Assembly: GCA_025093555.1 (NCBI GenBank)
Contig: JAIWNF010000018.1
Location: 434,001-498,000, forward strand
Length of the DNA stretch: 64,000 nt
Source of the DNA: Circinella umbellata
Taxonomy: Eukaryota; Mucoromycota; Mucoromycetes; Mucorales; Lichtheimiaceae
Reading direction: 5' to 3'
Both the position numbers and the translations under genes were made by a program. Each line of letters begins with the position of its first letter. Within the stretch, counting starts at the first letter, position 1. Positions 15,554 to 27,472 of the stretch are shown here, one piece after another. The notes under the pieces are model-generated. The model ran no database searches, had not been told where the DNA came from, and was given only the letters and a program-made list of their open reading frames with translations.

Positions 15554-16271
15554 AACACCGCTCAAAGGCTAGTTTTTTTTAAAAAAAAAAAGAGAGAGAG
15601 AGAGAAAGGTATATTTATATAAAAAAACGAAAAAAAAAACTGACTATTTTTTTTTTCTACCTTATTTTTTTTTTCCTTTAGAATTAAAAAAGGTGGGTTT
15701 CCAAAAGAAAAAAAAAAAAGAAGGTTTTTTTAAGGGGGTGGAGTGTGGAGAAAAAGAAAAAAAAAAAAAAGAGAGGGAAAAAAAAGAAGAGAAGTAAAAA
15801 GGTAAAGTGAAAAAAGCGCGCCCTTTTTTTTTTTTTAGCAAAAGTTGTGTCGACTCAGTAGTAATAATTTATGACGGTTGGGCGAAAAGGGTATTATCTT
15901 TTTTTTATAATGTGACCTTTTTGTCGGGACCCTAAGTTTTCATTTTTTAGTAGGGATTATATAAATGAAAAAAAAAAAGCTATAGATAATATAATGTAGA
16001 AAAAGTAAAAATCTTGGCCAATAAAAATTCGTATTACAATAAAGAAAGATTCAAAACCATCTTCCCAAACATGGAAAAAGTAATTGTTTATTGTTACTTA
16101 ATTATTTATTATCCCAACTCCCCAATAATTATGTCTTTAATAACAACTTCTAATTGACAATAAGTCATTTTGAATTCACTTATTAAGCATTTTATTCAAG
16201 TCTTTTAAGGAAATAATAATGTAAAGGGGGGGGAAAGGGAATTATGTGTAAATGATAAGGGGGGGGCACTA

Positions 16272-16302
<31 letters not shown>

Positions 16303-16789
16303 TCTTTACTATAATATCTTTTTATTATACTAGTTTAATAACAATAATAATAATGCTGTGAGAGAGAGTAGATTGAGAGATTGAGAGAACTATAAAACTT
16401 GTGTGTGTGTGTGTGTGGTGAAACAAAAAGGCGGACAGCAACAAAAAAACAACAATTCCGATGCTTCCTCGTAACACTGAATGTCGGAAGCAAACCGACA
16501 TTTTTTTTTTTTTTTGATTAACTTTTTTGGTTTCTCCTCTCTTTTTTTTTTCTCTCCTCTCTTTTTTTGGTCTTCTTTTTTTTTTCTCTTTTTCTTTTTT
16601 ATATTATATATTTTCTTTTTTTTAATTTTTTAAAACACACTTCTTCTCTTTCTTCTTCTTATTATACTTCTTCTTCTTCTTCTTCTTTTCTTATTATTAT
16701 TATTACTTTCTTTATTATATTTATATATTAAAAAAAACAAAAAACTATTTTTTTATATTTACAAAATATATATATAATTAAAAAAAAAA
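15554..16789. promoter_or_regulatory. shared upstream region of divergent kinase and homeobox genes
   Basis: About 1.2 kb between two divergently transcribed start codons. It is extremely biased: long A- and G/A-tracts on the kinase side and long pyrimidine tracts (CTTT at 16273-16300, TTC and CT runs at 16510-16700) just upstream of the homeobox start, typical of a fungal 5' UTR or core promoter. A short (GT)n is at 16401-16417 and a strong hairpin followed by a T-tract at 16463-16515. No coding sequence is recognisable. Confidence 0.5.
16463..16515 (+). other. hairpin pair with T15 tract (possible structured RNA or Pol III-like end)
   Basis: A perfect 7-bp inverted repeat, ATGTCGG (16481-16487) and CCGACAT (16495-16501) with loop AAGCAAA, runs directly into a 15-base T tract. 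An alternative pairing, GCTTCC (16463-16468) with GGAAGC (16486-16491), overlaps it, so the two stems are mutually exclusive. No recognised RNA family. It lies in the likely 5' region of the homeobox gene. Confidence 0.3.
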
Positions 16790-18176
16790 ATGATGAATAC
16801 TACTACTACACAATCAATAAGATCAACAAACAAGTTCCCGAGCCATATGTCGGAAGATGATACTTCAAGTATCAGTGCTTTGTTGAACCCCGAAGAATTA
16901 TCTTCTTCATCCTCTCAAAAACAACAAGCAAATAAACATAATCGACAAAGTTTACGTATTAAATCTCATGAAGGTAGATATATATATAAATTATATATAT
17001 ATTTCCATTTATAAAATAAGGGGGAAAAGAGGAAGGGGAAAGGGAAATAAATATGAGATTGGAGATGAAAGAAGGGGGGGAGGAGAAGGTAGTGAACGTA
17101 TTTATATATAAAAAAAAAGAGGGGTAATAAAAAAAGGACAACCGCCTTTTTTTAAGAATGTTATTAAAAATAATAATAAATAAATAAAATAACATAATGA
17201 AATGTCTTTGATTTAGCCCCGGCAAAGCCCAAACGAAAACGTATTTCACAAGAACAATTCCAAGCACTATCTGAATTATTTGAACAAACAGATACTCCTA
17301 ATTATGAATTACGTGAAAAATTGGCACTTAAATTGAATATGACAAACCGAGAAGTACAGGTAATTTATCTTGTTTATTATTATTGAATCAAGTGTGTAGA
17401 GTGAATGTGTTGTGTATATAATTATAATTATATATTATTATTATTATTATTTATTATATACATACATCATCACATACATATAAAGTATAAATAATAAAAA
17501 AAAAAGTTTTTTACCTTGTATCGGATTACCATATGGGGCATCATGTGATCCACTTGCATGTAAACATAGTATATAACTAATCTAAAACAACAAATATCTT
17601 TAGGTATGGTTCCAAAATCGTAGAGCCAAATTTAATCGAGTTCGTCTTCAAGAACAACGCAATCAACAACTCTTGTTACAACAACAAAAACCTATTCAAC
17701 GTTGGCAAGAAGATCAACATAATAATAATAATTCAGTTCTTATCTATTCAACTCCATCTACAACAACCCCATCCACATCACCCTATCCTCATCAAGATCA
17801 TTTTTATAATAACACGAATAATAATGACATTCATGATCTTCATCATTCCAATATAGCAACAACAAATACAACAACAAAACGTCGTTGGAATGATAGTAAT
17901 ACATCTACAGAATTACCTTCTCTTTCTTATCATGAAGATTCATTTTCAAGTACATCCTCTTCTTCGTCATCTACACCTACATCACCTTATCCTACTTTAT
18001 CGCCTGATATGGCTCCATTAGAAATTTTAGCAATGGCTGCAGATTATGTTCAACGATGTGATCAAGAACAAGAAGAAGCAGAACAAGCTTCAAAGAAACG
18101 ACGACTTTTGGAAGAAGAAGAAATCCATCATCATCATAATATTAATACCCAAAAAAGCTGGAGACCTTGGCTTTAA
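16790..18176 (+). CDS. homeodomain transcription factor, 3 exons, 299 aa
   Basis: Likely nuclear DNA-binding regulator. Exons 16790-16973, 17217-17359 and 17604-18176; phases agree. The homeodomain spans residues about 66-125: a basic arm KRKRISQEQF, two helices, then recognition helix VWFQNRRAKFNR with the invariant W, F, N and R. The second intron falls between REVQ and VWFQN, a common homeobox intron site. N-terminus is S/T/N-rich. The C-terminus is low-complexity (Q, N, S, H and P runs) and ends in a short acidic, basic and His-rich tail. No STE12, POU or other partner domain is visible, so it is a single-homeodomain protein of unknown target. Confidence 0.9.
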
Positions 18177-18931
18177 AAAAAGAGAGAGAAAAAAAAAACT
18201 TTTTAACTTTGTTTAACCATAAAAAAAAACAACAACAACACACATAAAAAAAAATTATAATAATAATATCCCTCCCCCCTCTTTTTTTTTCCTATTAACC
18301 CTATTTTTCTCAACTCACTTTTTTTTATACATATATTCTTTTTTTTTTCCACATATATATACACATAGCAACCCATACTTTTTTTTTTTTCGTTACTAAA
18401 CAACAACAATAACCAATATCATAGCAACCCCACCGCAATCCAAAAAAAAAAAAAAAAAAAAAAAAAGAATATCCCCCCCCCTATTTCTTCTTTTTCTTCT
18501 CTCTTCTCTTTTCTTGTGTACATAATCCTCTCATTTTTTTTTTTCAAAACAAAACTTTGACTCCAAAATCGACATCCAAACCAAAAAATATATATTATTA
18601 AAAAAAAAAAACTTTTCTTTTTTTTTTGTAAACCCCATTTTTTTTTTTTTTTTTTGGGTTTTTGATTTGATTTGATTTCATACAAATTTCTAAAGATAAT
18701 AAACAAATAAATAATAATAATAAAAATAATTATCATGAGACCTCTTAAATGTCATCTCCGATCTAAAAAAAAAAACTTGATTTTGGTACAACGCACACGT
18801 AATAAATAATAATAAAACGGATCATCCGAAAATTTTACGTCGTCTGTTGCCTAAAACAGATTTTGATTGCTGTGACCCTTTTTATTTGCCAGGTGTCCTT
18901 TTTAATTACACAATAATAATAATAATAAAAT
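18177..18931. other. intergenic region
   Basis: About 750 bases made mostly of T, A and C homopolymers (3' region of the homeobox gene) followed by an AT-rich promoter-like stretch before the CBP4-like start codon. Open frames here are low-complexity artefacts. Confidence 0.6.
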
Positions 18932-19286
18932 ATGGGAATCTCTGTAGCAAGAGCACTTGTTTATGCTACTGGCATTATTGGTACTGGTTATGGTTTAATG
19001 AAATTTACTGTACCCGATGAAGAACAAATGAGACAGGTAAAATATAATAATTCATATATTAAAAAACCACCCTCCCATTTAATTCCCTTTCAAAAACATT
19101 TATTATTAGCGTTTAGATCCTCATTTACGCGAAGAATATGACAAGGTGAAAGCACGTAATCAACAACAACATCAAGCTTTAATGGAACATATGAAAGCCG
19201 TTGCATTATCTGATAAACCCGCTTGGCAATCAGGTTCTATTCCCTTAAATAATGACAAACCTGCTATTGTTAAAGAAGAAGAATAA
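18932..19286 (+). CDS. CBP4: CBP4/UQCC3-family mitochondrial complex III assembly factor, 2 exons, 93 aa
   Basis: Small inner-membrane protein that helps newly made cytochrome b assemble into the bc1 complex. Exons 18932-19036 and 19110-19286, phase 0. The order of elements matches yeast Cbp4 and animal UQCC3: an N-terminal hydrophobic helix (VARALVYATGIIGTGYGLM), the short VPDEE turn after the membrane segment, a charged helix with LDPHLREEYDK, and the SDKPAW motif near residue 75. The C-terminus is acidic. The stop is about 65 bases from the stop of the convergent CCDC47-like gene. Similarity is recognised by eye on a short protein, so family assignment is likely rather than certain. Confidence 0.78.
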
Positions 19287-19350
19287 TAATAAAAAAATTT
19301 CAAGGTTTATTATATAAAATTGTATTGTAATAATATTAAAAAAAAAAAAT

Positions 19351-21184
19351 TTATGCACGTTTGGTGCGTTTTTTTTGAGACTTTTTCAATTCTCGTGCAC
19401 GTTCCTTTTCTTCCCATTTACGTTGTTCAGCTGGACTTAAGGTCTTTACTTTTTCTGCTTCAGCTTTTTTGGCTTCAGCTTTCTTAAGTGCTATTTCTTC
19501 AGCACGTTCTTCTGCTAATGCTTTAGCTGCTTTCTTTTCTAATTCTTCACGATTCTTTTTCAATTTTGATTTAATCTAAAATAGGATATAAAAAAATAAA
19601 TGAGTTTCACCCTCTTCTTTTTTTTAAAAAAAAATAGTATCAAAAAAACTTACATCACTGGTAAAGTTAATATCATTGATAATATCAGGTAATATACAAG
19701 CCAATTCAACCATTTCAGTACGATCACTCAAATCAGCAGTAAGGTGGAATGTTAATTCTTGATCACCCTTATATCTATTCATAATACATTTGTTTGAGGA
19801 ATTTAATTATTTCATTCGGGATCACCACTTCCCCTTTACGCATTTTAAAGGGGGCTAACAAAGTTTTCTTACTTCTGTTCCAATCGATTTTATACTACTT
19901 ACTTTTCAGGCTCAAATTCAGGTTGACTAGTAATGATCAATGATTTGAAATCAGGAGAGTTTTTAATTAATTCGGATACTTTACTTGACAAGATTTGATC
20001 AGACAATTTTTGAACTTCAGTATAAACAGTATAAGTAGATGGTAATTGACGTGAATCAGCAAGACGAGTAAATTGTTTCTATTTGTTTTTTTAACCCCCC
20101 AATAAAATAATTAGTTTAAACATATTACAAACTTTTTTTTTGCCTTTATCTATTCTAAGCTTTCTTTTTTACCAAATCATAACGACCATCACGAGTAGCT
20201 TGAGCAGTATCTTTAGGAAGAATGGCAAATACAAATCCTTTGTTTAAATCCTTATCCAAAGTCATGTTAATATTCAATTTATCAGCTGGCTTTTCACCAA
20301 ATCCAACCAATGAAGCGATCAAACTAAAAGCCCATCCTAAAATATCACTTCTTGGTTTTAACTAGATAAACAAACAAAATGACTTTTAATTTTTACTATC
20401 CTCTTCATTTTATTTGGGGAAGAGAAAAAAAAAGCATCTCTTACATTAATCCACCAATGACCGAATTGAACATTACGACGACCAGAAACATATAATTGAT
20501 AATCATTAGGTCCATCCTTTACAAGAGTTTTCTTTTCAGCTCGGTTACCAACCAATGCGAATTGTTGTCCAATATATTCAATATGTGTATCAATCCTAGA
20601 TTACATGTATGGAATATAGATATAGATATATATTAATATAGAGTGTTCCCTTCCACTTTGTCCCCCCCATTCTCTTTTTTTGTCTTATTCTTTGTAAAAA
20701 ATACTAACCAATGCTTTGCCTTGGCACTATTAGCACTAGCACCACTATACCAAAGTACAACGAATAGAATTAAAAGTGAACCAAGAATACCTTCAAGCTT
20801 AAAATCCTCAATAGTCAACGCTATATAGACAAAAATTAGGATGTGAATTGGGAAATATATACACAAATGTTTTTTCGTTCCTCACAACAAGAAAAAATAT
20901 ACCACTAGCCAACTTTATATATAAAAAATAATTACGTTTTGTAAATTGCATTTGACCTGCTACTTTAGGTTTTTCTATTATATATACACATTTATATATT
21001 TGTGGATGAGAGTTATTCCTCTTGTTTTTTTTTGCCTTTCGTTTCCCCCAAGATAGGTAGGGCTACCATGTATGTTTTATAAAAAAAAACAACAAAATTC
21101 CAATTTACCACTTTGTTCTTGAGCATTTGCCATGACAACCGCAGTTGCCAAAGCAATCGTTGTACCAATAAACCGATGAACCAT
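19351..21184 (-). CDS. CCDC47-like (DUF1682) ER membrane protein, 8 exons, 362 aa
   Basis: Homologue of CCDC47, an ER membrane subunit of the PAT complex that helps insert multi-pass membrane proteins and influences ER calcium. Exons: 21184-21109, 20974-20936, 20820-20709, 20595-20445, 20361-20173, 20078-19903, 19774-19654, 19575-19351; phases agree. Visible parts: a signal peptide (residues 1-21), a very short lumenal stretch, one membrane segment (about 49-64), the cytosolic DUF1682 core with YVSGRRNVQFGHWW, LLADSRQLP-type and ELTFHLTADLSDR segments, and a C-terminal coiled coil very rich in K, E and A, ending KKSQKKRTKRA. Animal CCDC47 has a long acidic lumenal calcium-binding region that is absent here. 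Confidence 0.88.
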
Positions 21185-24100
21185 TGTTTTTCTTTTTTTT
21201 CCTAGATTTTATATAAAGAAAAAAAAAAGATGAGGGGGGAAAAAAAAAAAAAAAAAGAGGGTTTGTTATATAATATATATGGCGACGGCACTTTCTGATT
21301 TCGCACGCGTTTTCCCCAGCAATCAAAAAAAAAAGTTTATTTAGAGTGGCGACTTAAAAAGATGTTGGAAAGAAAAGGTACCCAATATATTATTTCCCCG
21401 TCATTTTTTTTGGATTATGAGATAACTGATAACGCTGTTTGGATCAATTAGACATTTGAGTACAAACTGACCCATTTTTCATTGATTTAAGAAGATCCCC
21501 TTCTTGTTCTCTCTCCTCTGTTTTCTAAATGACTACGAATTATGCATTATGAAATAAACCAATTTCTTATATTTACTTGGTCACAAATTCATTATGCAAT
21601 TCCTTTTTACTCAATTCAATGATAAATCAATTGAAGGCATTATTGCTTCAATATTTTCCGAGTTAGCTTTTTTATTCTTCATACTTAACTGATGACATTA
21701 CTTTGATATCTCATCAATAAGAACTGTATAAATTATATTTATATTTATATTTTATAAAAAACAGAATTTATTGATAATAAAAAAAAAAAGAACCAATAAT
21801 TGAAATGTTTGAGTGAGTTGATGATATTGAAAGGATGTGAGTTATTCCCAATTATTCATTTTAAGAATTGTTTAACGTCTATTTACTTGGCCAAGGAAAA
21901 AAAAAAGGAGAGGAGGAGGAGGAGAGAGAGAGGGGAGATAACTCGAGATAATTGAAAAGATAACGAAAGAACGAGAAGGAGAAAAAAACATCGGATGGAC
22001 CAGCCGACCAGACAAGAGATTATATAATGTCGACAACAAAATGAGGAAGAGGGGGGGAAGGTGCGCCGCCTCTATGAAATTTTAGCTTTTCCCCCCCCCC
22101 TCCCAACCCAAGCTATAACTTGAACAAGACACCACACTCCACCGCCGGATCCCAAAGGAGCAGGAAGAGGAAGGAGACGAATGACCGGAGTACAAAGAAA
22201 GAGACCATAAGAATTTTGTTTTTTTTGCTCTCGCTCTCCAGAACAAAAACAACAACAACAGCAACAGCAACAACAGAACCACTTTTTTTTTAAAAAAAAA
22301 AAGACTAAAAAGGGACGCGCGGGGAGCACGACAGTATTTTGCTTTTGTCGTGTGCTGCCCGTGCGCCCCACGTCCATTATGCGTTTATCGCTTATTCTGC
22401 TTTTTCTTCTTATTGGGTGACTAGACCACCCACGAACGACCAACTTTATTATACATTAGATTTCAAATACGATCCATTTCTTTGGGAATCCAGGTTTTTT
22501 TGTCACCTTGGACAATCCAAAATGTTGACGAAAAGCGCCATCACGAAAGAAAGAAAAAAAAAAAAGAAAAAAGAAAAAAGAAAAAAAAAGGAAAGTAAAA
22601 AACAGAGAAACGGAGGTCTTAACGAACTGGTGTAAGTTGGAGTTGTAGGGGGTTGAGGTAAACTGATGGAAGGAAAGAAGGAGAAAAGAAAGTTATTTAT
22701 TTGGACAAGATAATAGAAAAGAGAAAAAGAAAAGCTGTGACTTTTTTTTTTCGATTCCCAGATCTCTGGTTTATTTCATTACCTCTATATATAAAGTGTT
22801 TTTTGTTACATGGATGCAAACTTCCCATAGTCATAATAATATATAAAACCCAACAACTAAAACATTAATTGGTACTCACACTATTTCAAATCATCCAACC
22901 TTATTGTATTACACAGAATATGTGTAGGGTTTCTTTTTTTTTAGTTTGATAATGAATGAGATCATGTCCTTAAGACTCAGTGTATAAACATACATGTAAA
23001 AACAGGTTTTGATCTTTTTATCTAATTCCCGAACTCAAGGCTGGCTAAATTCAGTTATTTTATTTACATTTTGTATTATCATCACCTGAACAAACAAAAA
23101 CAACTATTTCCCAAAAAAAAAAAAAATAACGTAACTTCCATTACGTTGTGCCTAAATAACGAACTATATAAACTTCAGGCGAGAAATTATTATGGCAAAC
23201 GACTATTGTTACTTTGTCTCACATAACAACATATAATAATTAAAAAAGACATTTTCTTTTTTACATATCCAGATATATTGAAAAGATGATTTTATCATCA
23301 AACTAATGAATTATAATAAATGAGTTTTGGAATTATTATAACAGTTAAAGTCTCATCATAGATAGACTCAAAGAAGAATATTAATAAGGGTTGAAATTCC
23401 ATGCTATAATTATAGATTCGAAATAGACTGGCACACACTAGTTCTAGATGCTGAGATTTTAGCATCAATGGAGAAAAAAAAAAAAAAAAAAAAAACTAAA
23501 AGGTATATCCTTGATCTGTCAAGGTCAGACTTTTGAGTTTTTGTAATGATTGTTAGAGTTGATGATTGCCGGGGTTTGTAATGCATATTAGTATTCGAAA
23601 CGTTTTCGACCAAAAAAGACTAATTAAGATACAGAATGACTAGCAGTATTTAGTGGAACAATAGGATTTTAACAACGAAAGAACTACTAAGAACAGTATT
23701 AATAGAAATTCTACTTCCTCATTATAAAATATAGTTTCAAATTCAAAAACGGGATCTATTTATCTATACTACTATAAATCGATAAATGCATTTCTTTGTT
23801 TTTCTTATAATAGGTGCAATAGACATTCTATTCGCTCCCATGGTTACAGTAAAGTACTTTATGTTTTTCTTCTATTTTTTCATTAAAAAAACAGGGAATC
23901 ATCTTTAAAAGCACTTATCACAATGACGACAAAACGAATATATACACAAAATAATGTTCAACTATACTCAGATACATATCTCCCTCCACCCACTATGTAG
24001 TTTGACTTTTCCCACCTACTGTGTTTTTTTTCAGTTAATACTTTTCTACTTTTTTTGTTGTCTATCACCCCCCAATATATTTTGTATCGCAAGCAAGCAA

Positions 24101-25175
24101 CCACATGCTCATTGGGCGAAGTTCATACTAGTTTTCTATTTAATATGTAAATGAAAATTTTAATCTACCTATATATAAAATAAGAAAGTAGTTCCCCGAA
24201 GACAGAAAGAGAGATTACATTGAAATCTTTGATAGAAAACCTATGTTTGGTAATTCATCCTACCTTCTTTTTTTTTTTTGACTTGTCAAATGAGCTGTGG
24301 AGCCAACTTGTTGGTCCATTTAGCTTTTTTAAGATAATACGTTGAGTGTGTCACAACTAAAGCTCTTATCTTCATTTTTCGTTTTTGACTAATTTAATAA
24401 TATTACAATTTCACTGGCTTTCATCGACCATTGAGTAATTATTTATATACATTGCTATTAAAAAAAGCTTAATTGAGATATCATGTTGGAAGGGATTGAT
24501 AAGATAGGTAGGTATTGAAAGAATTCATCCATTATATCGACCATTTATTTTTATAGAAAAATGATGGATTTTGGTTAAATTTTCACTTTCTACCGCTTTT
24601 ACAACCTTCTATCAAATAGGCATAGAACCCCTTTTCCTATAGGTAAATGAACAAAAAAAAAAACGTAGTAACCATATAAAGTAATTGATTGTTTTTAGTT
24701 TGGATCGGAGTAGGCTAAACTCCTCATGCCAACAAAAAAATCTGACGTAATATTTTCTTTTTATGAAATTGAATAACAAATCATAAGTAAAAAAAAAAAG
24801 AACATTGTATTTGTTTTAAAAAAAAATAATGCGGGGTTTTCTTTGTACAGGAACATAAGTCTAATTCCGAAGCAGCAAAAAATTGAAGAGGGTAATATAA
24901 GTCAATGCAAAAAAAAAGCTAATATAAAGCAAGAGTTTCTTGGGGGGGAGAGAAAAACATAGAAGAGAGAGAATAATTGGGAATGTATAATATTCGGGAA
25001 AAAAAAAGTTGGTAAGCAAATAGGAGGAGGAAGATAAAAAAAAAGTGACTTGGAAGTAAAATAGAGTTATTATCGAAAAGAAAAGAAGGTGGTGACGGAA
25101 ATATGAATGCGAAAAAAAAAAAGAAAAGATTATGTTAAAATGGGTTGTTTGTTGTTATGGCGTTTTGAGGATAAT
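21185..25175. other. long intergenic region, about 4 kb
   Basis: Lies between two minus-strand genes. The first 1.5 kb (21185-22700) has purine-rich tracts, a CAA/CAG-rich run near 22240-22277 and a locally GC-richer stretch near 22300-22450, possibly promoter for the CCDC47-like gene. The remainder is AT-rich with homopolymers. Open frames are short and low in complexity. I see no tRNA, rRNA or recognisable protein. Confidence 0.55.
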
Positions 25176-27332
25176 TTAGTTGAAGGTAACGCTGATATCA
25201 GCTTCCTTGGCAGTGTTGACAATATCAGAAAACTTGACAACCTTTTGTGCAGCAAGATCAAGATCATCGTTGGCAAAGATACGAAGACCAGATTCAGCAA
25301 TCTATTTAGAAGAACGCGAAAATTAATAAACAAACCTTTTTTTTACACGTATTTACCCGCACTATATTTCCTCCTAAAATAATCCTCATTATTACAAATG
25401 TATATATATATACATACCAATTTCTTTGCTTCATCAACCTTGGTACCTTGTAAACGAACAACCAAAGGAATCTTCAAGTCGAGTTCCTTGGCAGCGGCAA
25501 TAATACCTTCGGCAATGATATCACATCGCATAATACCACCGAAAATATTGACAAATGCGGAGGTAACCTAATTCCGATATTGTATATCGTGTGAGTAATT
25601 CTAGCTGACACAATCCTATATTCATAGAACATAATATTCACGCTCTTTGCTTACCTGAGGATCGGATGTGATAATTTCAAAGGCAGCCTTGACGGTTTCA
25701 GGTGTAGCAGCACCACCAACATCTAAGAAGTTTGCGGGCTTACCACCGTGAAGTTGAATGATATCCATAGTGGCCATGGCAAGACCAGCACCGTTGACTA
25801 TAATAACAATAATAATAAAATAAACCCACGTTTAGTAATCCTAATTACACTTGTCATTTTTTAATTGTTTCCCCAAATCCCTGCTCCCAATTTTATTTTC
25901 ATTTTTGCATACCTAAACAACCAATGTGGCCATCCAAACCAATGTAGTTAAGGTGATGTTTGGCAGCAGCAGTTTCACGGGAATCTTCTTGAGTGAAATC
26001 ACGGAGAGCAAAGACATCCTTTTGTCTGAAATCGGCATTGTCATCAAAGTTCAACTATTGAAAAAGAGAATAAAAATTAAAAAAAGAAAGTTAACTACCA
26101 TGTTTCTCAATTCCATATATAAACATGCATATATCTTTTTTTTCATATTGGATTGTTGGGGTGACGTCCGCGATACATACCTTAGCATCCATGCAGAGAA
26201 CTATTTACATAAATAAAAAAATAAAAAAAAAATATATGTATATTTGTTGGGATGACGCGTTTAGTTTTTGATTCTATTAAAATAAGCCATTGTACTCACT
26301 TCCCCCTTTTTTGTCTTTGCTAAAAATATATACTTTACCTTGATGGTCAGATGCTTCAGATAAGGGGTTAATTTCGACTTGAGTAGCATCCTTTTCAACG
26401 AAAAGCTTATAAAGGTTCATAAAGGTGTCGGCAGCACTGTCAATAGCGACAGGGCTGAAACCAACGCGTGTAGCAAGTTCAGTAGCTTGTTCCTTGGTCA
26501 AACCAACCTTGATATCGACAGGCATAGTGACGATAGCATCAGGATTTTCCTTGGCAACAGTTTCAATATCAACACCACCTTCAGAAGAAGCAACGACTAC
26601 TGGACCAGCAGCCTTACGATCCATCAAGATAGCAAAGTAATATTCGTTACGAGCATACTTGCGTTCACAGATATATACAGCGTTACAAGGCTTACCAGCA
26701 GCACCAGTTTGCTTGGTGACCAACTTGTGACCGAGCATCTTTTCAGCAAGTTGTTGACCTTCCTCGGGACTACAATAATTTTACGTAACGATAATATTAG
26801 AAAAAAGAAACACGAATTTTCTCACGTTCCAGGAGTATATAGCTCTCTTTTTTTTAAAAAATTGAAAAAAAAGGAATATAACTTACGTGGAAAAAGTCTT
26901 GACACCACCCTTGAAGCCGTTATCAAAGGTACCCTTACCACGGCCACCAGCAAGAACTTGAGCCTTGATGACCAAGTCATCAGATCCTATTATTAATTAA
27001 AAAAAAATGTCTTTTTGAGTCACTATATTCCTTTTTTTTTCCCCTCCTTCAAGTCCCATATAATCGTTTTTTTTTCCTATTCCTAATAATTGTAGCTTTT
27101 TTTATCTCTTACCAAGACGCTTAGCGATTTCAAAAGCTTCTTGAGGAGTCTTGGCGACTTCACCACGAGGAGCATTGATACCATACTTTCTCAAAAGATC
27201 AACAGAAAGATATTCATGGATGTTAAGGAAACGCTTTTGTTGTTGAGTAGGTGCACGAGCGGCCTATAATTATTTATAAGTATATTGTTAGATATCAAAA
27301 AAAAAAAAAAAAAAAGGGTGAAGGTGAAGGTA

Positions 27333-27381
<49 letters not shown>

Positions 27382-27472
27382 TGTACTATGTTGTTGAAGA
27401 CCAAGATCAAAATAAACTCACCATGGAGGCACGAGCGGCAAGAGCAGAAGCAGAACGAAGCGATTTGAACAT
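25176..27472 (-). CDS. LSC2: succinyl-CoA ligase beta subunit, mitochondrial, 9 exons, 437 aa
   Basis: TCA-cycle enzyme of the mitochondrial matrix: succinyl-CoA + NDP + Pi to succinate + NTP + CoA, with the alpha subunit. Exons: 27472-27422, 27263-27113, 26986-26887, 26769-26339, 26200-26181, 26054-25913, 25797-25655, 25567-25418, 25301-25176; phases agree. The N-terminus ([17 protein letters not shown]) is an R/S/A-rich targeting peptide cut before the conserved FLNIHEYLS. The ATP-grasp domain shows [17 protein letters not shown] and [15 protein letters not shown]. The C-terminal ligase domain shows [32 protein letters not shown] and RLQGT. Exon 5 is only 20 nt. Intron 1 holds a long (GT)n. 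Confidence 0.97.
27336..27379. repeat. (GT)n microsatellite
   Basis: About 20 GT units preceded by a poly(A) run, located inside intron 1 of the succinyl-CoA ligase gene. Ends are approximate. Confidence 0.9.

Noticed and set aside
15563..15565. TTG as start of the histidine kinase (four codons earlier)
   Set aside because: The first ATG at 15553 is in frame with a stop just upstream; a TTG start is not expected in a nuclear fungal gene.
22072..22443. Minus-strand open frame of 123 codons, partly cysteine-rich
   Set aside because: The cysteine run comes from a CAA/CAG-type repeat read in reverse; no family similarity and no splice-supported extension.
26379..26996. Plus-strand open frame of 205 codons
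   Set aside because: Antisense to exons 3 and 4 of LSC2, whose conserved motifs fix the coding strand.
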